Positions 58,855 through 64,000 of a DNA stretch of 64,000 nucleotides are shown piece after piece. Numbering within the stretch: position 1 is the stretch's first letter; each line of letters opens with the position of its first letter. This stretch comes from JBCBDX01 sp039822005 (lineage in GTDB: Bacteria > Pseudomonadota > Alphaproteobacteria > Rhizobiales > Rhizobiaceae). The position numbers were made by a program, and so were the translations under genes. Under the pieces are notes generated by a model that worked only from the letters and a program-made list of their open reading frames with translations, made no database searches and was not told where the DNA came from. The stretch lies in contig JBCBMZ010000001.1 in the NCBI GenBank assembly GCA_039822005.1, forward strand, positions 620,001-684,000, in the 5' to 3' direction.

Positions 58855-60216
58855 TTAACGTGAGTACCAAACGCCGATTTGCGAACCGATATTGGTGACA
58901 TTGCCACCGGCACCGGCGCTGCTCGTCGCGGTTTCAGGACGTTGCGGATAATGGTTGCCATCAGCGTCCATGAAGACAAGCTGCTTGTTGGGCAGGTTCT
59001 GATAGATGATCACGAATGACGAGCCGCCATAGTTGAACATCCCCATTTCCTGGCCTTTGGTCACCGGCGTGCCTTTTATCATCTGATCGTTAAAGCTGAT
59101 GGTCGAGACTTCGCTCATGCCTAGCGGAATACAACACACATAGCCGTAGTCTTCCGTCTCAAAGACGATAATACCGCGGGCGTTCACTTCGGTCAGATAG
59201 GGTAGCGAGGCCGTGGTCGCGCCGCCAAAATCGGGCAATATCAGCTTGTTGAAATAGTCGCCATCAACGCAAAGCGGATCAAACAAAACCTTGCCGTTCA
59301 CAGGAACCCACCAGCGGTGGAAATTGTACGGGTTGAGATAAGTCTGGAAGACGTAGCCCCCTTCAAACATGTCCACCAGGCCATGTTGGTCGATGACAGC
59401 TTGCTGCGCAGGGTCCTCGGAGCTGAGAATATCACGCAGCGAGTATTTCATGTCCTTGAACCAAAACGTGTCATCGGCTGCCACGTTCCAGTCCCAGCGG
59501 AAAAGCGAACCATCATTGGGGCAGATGACGATTTGGTTCGTGTCGCGGCCAGCAATCGGGCGCGCTTGGGCCGGGTCCTTGAAATTGCGTGTAAAGAACG
59601 AATTCCAAGAGTTCCAATAGGGCAGTGTCGGGCTGTCTTTTTCCCAGATGTCAAAGTCGTATGATTCCTTGGCTTTCGGCGAGAGCCATTGTTCGCCTTC
59701 GACAGCAAATCCCTGCGCTGAAGCAGGTGAACCCAGAAACTCGTGCCACTTGTTCAAAACGGCTTTCATCTTCTCGTTGAATTGCGGCAATCCGAGCAAT
59801 TGAGAACCGGATAGCGTCGGGTCGATGCCGACGGTGAAAGCGGAGAAGGGAAGTCCGACCAGGTCATCGTCAATATAGTGTGGCCACCAAGTCAGCAGAT
59901 AATTGCAAACGGCCGCGAAATAGTCCGCGTCGGGAATGCGCGGAATGGGAACACCATCTGTGTCGAGGTTCGGGGCGCGCAGCATGGTTAAATTCTGTTT
60001 GCAAGCCGATGTCATCAGATAGGATACGATAGGATCGCCTTTCAGGAACCCCAGCAAGTCTTGAACTGTCGGATCAAGCGCGACGTCGACGGATGCGTTC
60101 TCGGCCAACTCCTCATGAAATTTGAGCCATGTCTGACTGCCACGCTTGGGCAGCCAGCCCGATCGCACAGAGCTTGATTCAAAGCGCACGTCGAGTGTCT
60201 GATAAAGATATGTCAT
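58855..60216 (-). CDS. Pyruvoyl-dependent decarboxylase of the PSD family (PsiD-like)
   Basis: 453 residues. The N-terminal third (to about 150) matches the extra PSDC domain seen with fungal-type decarboxylases; the C-terminal part is the phosphatidylserine decarboxylase domain. A His block NPYNFHRWWVPVNGKVL and ITARGIIVFETEDYGYVCC-like ARGIIVFETEDYGYVCCIPL are followed by MGMFNYGGSSFVIIYQ. The GGSS at 397-400 replaces the LGST of true PSD; Ser399 is the expected pyruvoyl precursor after self-cleavage. No membrane helix is present. The same domain set and GGSS motif are found in mushroom PsiD, a tryptophan decarboxylase, so decarboxylation of a soluble amino acid is more likely than of phosphatidylserine. 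C69 peptidase gene follows. Confidence 0.85.
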   Translation of the reverse strand: MTYLYQTLDVRFESSSVRSGWLPKRGSQTWLKFHEELAENASVDVALDPTVQDLLGFLKGDPIVSYLMTSACKQNLTMLRAPNLDTDGVPIPRIPDADYFAAVCNYLLTWWPHYIDDDLVGLPFSAFTVGIDPTLSGSQLLGLPQFNEKMKAVLNKWHEFLGSPASAQGFAVEGEQWLSPKAKESYDFDIWEKDSPTLPYWNSWNSFFTRNFKDPAQARPIAGRDTNQIVICPNDGSLFRWDWNVAADDTFWFKDMKYSLRDILSSEDPAQQAVIDQHGLVDMFEGGYVFQTYLNPYNFHRWWVPVNGKVLFDPLCVDGDYFNKLILPDFGGATTASLPYLTEVNARGIIVFETEDYGYVCCIPLGMSEVSTISFNDQMIKGTPVTKGQEMGMFNYGGSSFVIIYQNLPNKQLVFMDADGNHYPQRPETATSSAGAGGNVTNIGSQIGVWYSR

Positions 60217-60375
60217 ATTTGCCCCTTATTATTCTGTCTTCGCAAAATCGCTGGACAGGTTTGCCGCCATCACCCTACGGTAAGTGTTTTAATTGGCAAC
60301 AGGGGTTTCGCAAAATAGAAAATATTACGGATTTCGTTGTCATGAATACTTAATAAAATATGCAGTTCAAACAAA

Positions 60376-60399
60376 AAAGGCCGCCCGAAGGCGGCCTTT
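60376..60399 (-). terminator. Rho-independent terminator of groESL
   Basis: AAAGGCCGCC, loop CGAA, GGCGGCCTTT, perfect 10-bp stem. Read on the minus strand it is followed by a TTTTT tract, so it ends transcription coming from groEL (60686-62323) across the repeat and gap. The divergent or downstream PSD gene starts at 60216. Confidence 0.85.
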
Positions 60400-60426
60400 C
60401 AATCAATCAGTTCACTTTGATTTTAC

Positions 60427-60583
60427 TACATCATGCCCATGCCGCCAGTTTGAACCGCTTTGCGGTCCAAACCACTTTAAGTCTTGGGCGGAATTTTGAG
60501 CATGATTACATCATGCCCATGCCGCCAGTTTGAACCGCTTTGCGGTCCAAACCACTTTAAGTCTTGGGCGGAATTTTGAGCAT
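60427..60583 (-). repeat. 80-bp tandem repeat downstream of groEL, running into an assembly gap
   Basis: Between 60217 and 60685 there is no gene. The stretch 60217-60375 is AT-rich leader sequence with nothing recognisable; a terminator is at 60376-60399. From 60427 to 60503 and again from 60507 to 60583 an identical 77-base block recurs with a period of 80. Each unit holds the last codons of groEL (GGC GGC ATG GGC ATG ATG then stop, minus strand), followed upstream by a hairpin TTTGAACCGC-TTT-GCGGTCCAAA and a unique spacer. The second copy ends at the N run. Confidence 0.85.
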
Positions 60584-60683
60584 NNNNNNNNNNNNNNNNN
60601 NNNNNNNNNNNNNNNNNNNNNNNNNNNNNNNNNNNNNNNNNNNNNNNNNNNNNNNNNNNNNNNNNNNNNNNNNNNNNNNNNNN
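60584..60683. other. Assembly gap of 100 N
   Basis: Exactly 100 N, the usual code for a scaffold gap of unknown size. It sits between the second 80-bp repeat copy and the last codons of groEL, so extra repeat copies are probably missing. Confidence 0.98.
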
Positions 60684-60685
60684 GA

Positions 60686-62323
60686 TTACATCATGCCCAT
60701 GCCGCCCATGTCAGGCATGCCGCCTGGTGCAGCAGGTGCATCCTTCTTCGGCATTTCTGCGATCATGGCTTCTGTAGTGATCAGCAGACCGGCAATAGAG
60801 GCCGCATCTTGGAGAGCGGTGCGAACTACTTTGACAGGATCGACGATGCCCAATGCGATCATGTCGCCAAATTCACCGGTTTGAGCGTTAAAGCCGTAAG
60901 CGGCTTTGTTCTCGTCCATGATCTTGCCAACGATGACGGATGCCTCTTCACCGGCATTGTCAGCAATCTGGCGGGCAGGTGCCTGCAGCGCGCGGCGAAC
61001 AATGTTGATGCCCGCTTCCTGATCGTCATTCTCGCCTTTGGCATCGATGAATTTGGAAGCGCGGAGCAGGGCCGTACCACCACCAGGTACGATGCCTTCT
61101 TCAACCGCGGCGCGCGTTGCGTTCAGCGCATCATCGACACGGTCTTTCTTCTCTTTCACTTCCACTTCGGTAGCGCCGCCAACCCGGATAACAGCAACGC
61201 CGCCAGCCAGTTTGGCCAGACGCTCTTGCAGCTTTTCACGGTCATAATCGGAAGATGTTTCTTCGATTTGAGCTTTGATCTGAGCCACACGGCCTTCAAT
61301 GTCAGACTTTTGGCCGGCGCCATCGACGATTGTTGTGTTCTCTTTGGAGATCTCAACTTTCTTGGCTGTGCCGAGCATGTCGAGGGAGACGTTCTCCAGC
61401 TTGATGCCCAGATCTTCAGAGATCACGGTGCCACCTGTCAGGATCGCAATGTCTTCAAGCATGGCTTTGCGGCGATCACCGAAGCCCGGTGCTTTGACCG
61501 CGGCAATTTTCAGGCCACCGCGCAGCTTGTTGACGACTAGCGTTGCAAGCGCTTCGCCTTCAACATCTTCAGCGATGATGAGCAGTGGGCGAGAAGACTG
61601 AACAACAGACTCAAGGATGGGCAGCATGGCCTGCAGATTGGAGAGTTTTTTCTCGTGGATCAGGATGTAAGGATCTTCCAGATCGGCGATCATTTTTTCC
61701 GGGTTTGTCACGAAATAAGGTGACAGGTAACCGCGGTCGAACTGCATGCCTTCAACGACTTCCAGTTCTGTTTCAGCGGTCTTGGCTTCCTCGACAGTGA
61801 TAACACCTTCGTTGCCGACTTTTTGCATAGCTTCGGCAATGTCTTGACCGATTTGCTTGTCGCCATTGGCAGAAATGGTGCCAACCTGCGCCACTTCTTC
61901 AGACGTTTTGATTTTTGTCGCTTTGGCGAGCAGGTCTTTAGCGACTTCAGAAACGGCCATATCGATACCACGCTTCAAATCCATCGGGTTCATGCCGGCC
62001 GCAACAGCTTTGTGGCCTTCCTGAACGATAGACTGAGCCAAAACAGTGGCAGTCGTGGTGCCGTCACCGGCTACATCGTTGGTCTTGGACGCAACTTCGC
62101 GAAGCATTTGTGCGCCCATGTTTTCAAACTTGTCTTCCAGTTCGATTTCCTTGGCGACAGACACACCATCTTTGGTGATGCGCGGCGCGCCAAAGGATTT
62201 GTCGAGGACAACGTTACGGCCTTTCGGGCCCAATGTTACTTTTACGGCATCGGCGAGAATGTTCACGCCGGCCAGCATGCGCTCGCGTGCCGAACGGCCG
62301 AAAATGACTTCTTTTGCTGACAT
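60686..62323 (-). CDS. groEL: Chaperonin GroEL
   Basis: 60-kDa chaperonin subunit; forms the double-ring folding chamber with GroES. 545 residues, ending in the usual Gly-Met tail (GGMPDMGGMGMM). Marks are KVTLGPKGRNVVLDKSFGAP, DGVSVAKEIELEDKFENMGA, AGDGTTTATVLAQSIVQEGH, VVEGMQFDRGYLSPYFVTNP and VEEGIVPGGGTALLRA. The ATPase Asp in GDGTTT is present. GGAG lies 9 bases before ATG 62323. The second codon region reads SAKEVIFGRSARERM instead of the more common AAKEVKFG. Only 63 bases separate it from groES. The C-terminal codons abut the assembly gap, so check the very end in raw reads. Confidence 0.96.
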   Translation of the reverse strand: MSAKEVIFGRSARERMLAGVNILADAVKVTLGPKGRNVVLDKSFGAPRITKDGVSVAKEIELEDKFENMGAQMLREVASKTNDVAGDGTTTATVLAQSIVQEGHKAVAAGMNPMDLKRGIDMAVSEVAKDLLAKATKIKTSEEVAQVGTISANGDKQIGQDIAEAMQKVGNEGVITVEEAKTAETELEVVEGMQFDRGYLSPYFVTNPEKMIADLEDPYILIHEKKLSNLQAMLPILESVVQSSRPLLIIAEDVEGEALATLVVNKLRGGLKIAAVKAPGFGDRRKAMLEDIAILTGGTVISEDLGIKLENVSLDMLGTAKKVEISKENTTIVDGAGQKSDIEGRVAQIKAQIEETSSDYDREKLQERLAKLAGGVAVIRVGGATEVEVKEKKDRVDDALNATRAAVEEGIVPGGGTALLRASKFIDAKGENDDQEAGINIVRRALQAPARQIADNAGEEASVIVGKIMDENKAAYGFNAQTGEFGDMIALGIVDPVKVVRTALQDAASIAGLLITTEAMIAEMPKKDAPAAPGGMPDMGGMGMM

Positions 62324-62386
62324 TATATTCACTCCTTGGGGCATGGCCCCGAATTACATTTGATGGATGCGGTAGGGGTGAGCGCC

Positions 62387-62686
62387 TTAGGACGCGATCA
62401 CACCCATGATGTCGCTTTCTTTCATGATGAGCAGGTCTTCGCCGTTCAGTTTGACTTCGGTGCCAGACCATTTGCCGAAAAGAACGCGATCACCGGCTTT
62501 CACATCCAACTCGACAATTTTGCCGCTATCATCGCGGGCGCCGTTACCGACTGCCACAACTTCACCTTCCTGCGGCTTTTCTTTTGCTGTGTCCGGAATG
62601 ATGATGCCGCCGGATGTTTTTTCTTCTGACTCAACGCGGCGAACGACCACACGGTCGTGCAGCGGACGAAAGTTCATCTCTGCCAT
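62387..62686 (-). CDS. groES: Co-chaperonin GroES
   Basis: 10-kDa lid of the GroEL chamber. 99 residues. Marks are FRPLHDRVVVRRVESEEKTS, GGIIIPDTAKEKPQEGEVVA, VLFGKWSGTEVKLNGEDLLI and MKESDIMGVI, with the mobile loop EEKTSGGIIIPDTA. It is the first gene of groESL; a CIRCE operator and an RpoH-like promoter lie upstream. ATG at 62686. Confidence 0.97.
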   Translation of the reverse strand: MAEMNFRPLHDRVVVRRVESEEKTSGGIIIPDTAKEKPQEGEVVAVGNGARDDSGKIVELDVKAGDRVLFGKWSGTEVKLNGEDLLIMKESDIMGVIAS

Positions 62687-62734
62687 GAGTTATACCCTTG
62701 AAATGGTTGTTTCCCGTCGCGCCCACAAGGCGCA

Positions 62735-62761
62735 CTAGCACTCGCAAGTTGTGAGTGCTAG
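62735..62761. promoter_or_regulatory. CIRCE operator (HrcA binding site) of groESL
   Basis: CTAGCACTC-N9-GAGTGCTAG, perfect 9-bp arms with the exact 9-base spacer; the consensus is TTAGCACTC-N9-GAGTGCTAA. It lies 49-75 bases upstream of groES, between promoter and ribosome site. Confidence 0.95.
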
Positions 62762-62766
62762 CGACG

Positions 62767-62798
62767 CGGAAATAAGAGGAGTAACCCTGCCTGTCAAG
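62767..62798 (-). promoter_or_regulatory. RpoH-type promoter of groESL
   Basis: On the minus strand: CTTGACA (62798-62792) as -35 and CTTATTTCCG (62776-62767) as -10, 18 bases between CTTG and the -10 block. The -10 block fits the alphaproteobacterial sigma-32 consensus CYTATNTNNG at every fixed position. The -35 TTGACA also suits the housekeeping sigma factor. Confidence 0.75.
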
Positions 62799-62820
62799 AA
62801 GAAGCCTGCGCGCTGGTCAC

Positions 62821-62850
62821 AAAAAAACCCCGGCGCGAGGGCCGGGGATT
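62821..62850 (-). terminator. Rho-independent terminator of the TadG-like gene
   Basis: CCCCGGC, loop GCGAGG, GCCGGGG: a perfect 7-bp GC stem; read on the minus strand it is followed by seven T. It lies 24 bases after the TadG-like stop and separates it from the groESL promoter. Confidence 0.9.
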
Positions 62851-62873
62851 TAGGCTTGAAATCAGGGTTAAGA

Positions 62874-64000
62874 TCAATCGTCGTCAAACGCTGTCAAACG
62901 TAGCTTGCCAATGTCGTCGCCGATCTTCTGGAACGCGGCGATGAGTTCCGCAGAGTCGGTTGCCGAAATCGCGGTGTCGTTGCGCGAGGCGCAATGGCTG
63001 GACAGGGCATTCGCACGTGAGCTGTTGTTATCGAACGACACGAAATAAACAGTCACACCTTTTTGTTTGATCTCGCTGCACAACTCCTTTGTGCCGTCGT
63101 CGAACATATCGATGGCCTTGGAACTGGAGTAGCTTCCATCATAAAGGTCAAAGACGTCATCTTTCGGATACTGAAGCGATGAGTAAGAGTCATCCCACTG
63201 TGATGAGTTGGCCGGGACATTGTCACCATCGGTGATGACGACGAGAACTTTTTGTGTCTCGTCAAATTCACCGCCGCTGGCAATTGGCTCCCAAGGTGTC
63301 AATGTGTTCATCGCCCACAGGAGGCCAAGGGTCACGTCCGTGTTGCCGCCATGGTACATGTCGTCGATGGCTTGCTTGATTACGCCGTTTTGTCCCTGCG
63401 TTGAAGCCGTTAGGCCAGCTATATCGTCGCTAAGCGGCAAAACCGGTGCAATATCACACTTACCGTTCGGGTTGCGGCTGCTCGTGGTGAACTGGTCGGA
63501 GCTCGACATGTTGTGATATTTCGCACTGTTAAAAACGCGGGCATGCTCGTAATTGTCGATTTCCCAGTCATCGCCATTGCCGGAGCCGGTTTGCCCCTCC
63601 GTGTGGTCACTCGAGCCGCCCTGGTCACTGACGTAGTTGTTTGAACCGCTGTGCGTGTCAGATTCATCAGGTGCCATAATCGGCACGTAAAGTGAGTCGC
63701 CGTCAAAATCGGGGTCCAAAGACGGGTTTGCCCATGTGGATGTCGTCGGTGCATCGACTGTGTAGCGATAATCGCCCGCGCGGTGCTCAAAGCATCCCTT
63801 GAATGCCGTGTTGGTGAAGGAAAAGACGTCTTTGCGGGTCACAAGGCCCATATTCGATTTGGCAGCCAAAGCCTGAACGTTGATGCCATCGCCATCATCT
63901 TCGAGCATGTTATCGGCTTCAAGATAATTCACCAGTTTCGCTGGGTCATAGTCGTTCCACTCATCGCAGTTTTCAGTGCAGTTTTCGTACATGTAATAAT
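62874..64000 (-). CDS. TadG-like von Willebrand A-domain protein (N-terminus outside the window)
   Basis: At least 374 residues; the frame stays open to the window end, so the start, the N-terminal membrane anchor (TadE-like) and the DxSxS part of the metal site lie beyond 64000. The visible part is acidic and Ser/Gly-rich with a variable insert, then a VWA-type region with TLGLLWAMNTLTPWEPIASG, the strand VLVVITDGDNVPA, and KQKGVTVYFVSFDNN near the C-terminus, ending DIGKLRLTAFDD. Proteins of this type occur with Flp pilus (tad) loci and in surface attachment. Four to five Cys residues, such as NCTENCDEW, suggest disulfides outside the cytoplasm. A strong terminator follows. Confidence 0.8.
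   Translation of the reverse strand, partial: YYMYENCTENCDEWNDYDPAKLVNYLEADNMLEDDGDGINVQALAAKSNMGLVTRKDVFSFTNTAFKGCFEHRAGDYRYTVDAPTTSTWANPSLDPDFDGDSLYVPIMAPDESDTHSGSNNYVSDQGGSSDHTEGQTGSGNGDDWEIDNYEHARVFNSAKYHNMSSSDQFTTSSRNPNGKCDIAPVLPLSDDIAGLTASTQGQNGVIKQAIDDMYHGGNTDVTLGLLWAMNTLTPWEPIASGGEFDETQKVLVVITDGDNVPANSSQWDDSYSSLQYPKDDVFDLYDGSYSSSKAIDMFDDGTKELCSEIKQKGVTVYFVSFDNNSSRANALSSHCASRNDTAISATDSAELIAAFQKIGDDIGKLRLTAFDDD

Noticed and set aside
60427..60583. Repeat taken as a CRISPR or attachment site
   Set aside because: The two units are adjacent with no spacer, contain groEL coding sequence and are not flanked by cas or integrase genes.
60530..61540. Open frame of 336 codons on the plus strand
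   Set aside because: It runs antisense to groEL and through the N gap; 34 codons are unknown residues. GroEL on the minus strand is unmistakable.

Overview
The window reads as a chromosomal segment of a free-living alphaproteobacterium, most likely of the order Hyphomicrobiales (Rhizobiales). The signs are a tRNA-His without G-1 and with A73 next to an alphaproteobacterial-type HisRS, a PdhS-like cell-cycle kinase with a full TTAA-N7-TTAA CtrA box, Omp25/31-type and BA14K-type envelope proteins, a HisZ/short-HisG pair, and groESL under both CIRCE and an RpoH-type promoter. A 100-N run at 60584-60683 shows it comes from a scaffolded draft assembly. I see no phage, insertion sequence, CRISPR array or rRNA.

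Layout. 1-3773: polyamine ABC operon potFGHI, entered inside potF. 3770-13321: DUF6460, AsmA, a 1040-residue PAS kinase, tRNA-His, xseA, a DMT permease, DUF937 and a small membrane protein. 13336-16926: gshA, rsmE, two poorly known proteins (one with an Ada-like Cys pattern) and a 44-codon small gene. 17003-27009: 2-hydroxyacid metabolism, with lldD, a FadR/GntR regulator, DUF3422, a LysR regulator, glcD-glcE-(COG3671-like membrane protein)-glcF and a BASS-type transporter. 27125-32771: L,D-transpeptidase, tag, DUF1801, DMT permease, BA14K, 6-phosphogluconate dehydrogenase and an exported protein. 32851-36331: hisS-hisZ-hisG. 36440-39609: DUF427, GST, universal stress protein with an FNR/FixK-like box, and creatinase.

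39772-47213 is the most unusual block. It holds a six-TM hybrid histidine kinase with a single-domain response regulator, then on the opposite strand a second receiver protein translationally coupled to an alpha-oxoamine synthase, then a GGDEF-EAL protein and an Omp25-like protein with two TTAACCAT boxes. This is the gene content expected for an alpha-hydroxyketone (CqsA/CqsS or LqsA/LqsS-like) signalling module, though that assignment is inference. 47232-51492 is a ugpBAEC glycerol-3-phosphate-type ABC operon, followed by a SulP transporter (51619-53247). 53328-57110 is a LysR-controlled cluster: Tat-exported metallo-beta-lactamase-fold protein, ABM-like exported protein, heme-type membrane reductase and tandem SnoaL protein, with hairpins between genes. 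57167-60216 pairs a PsiD-like pyruvoyl decarboxylase with a C69 peptidase. 60376-62798 is groESL, with an 80-bp tandem repeat and the assembly gap just behind groEL. 62874-64000 is the 3' part of a TadG-like VWA protein.

Themes that link the genes: carbon and nitrogen scavenging (polyamines, glycerol-3-phosphate, lactate, glycolate, creatine), envelope and cell-cycle control by CtrA-type sites, and signal transduction. Both ABC operons whose binding-protein gene is first (potF, ugpB) carry a strong hairpin straight after that gene.
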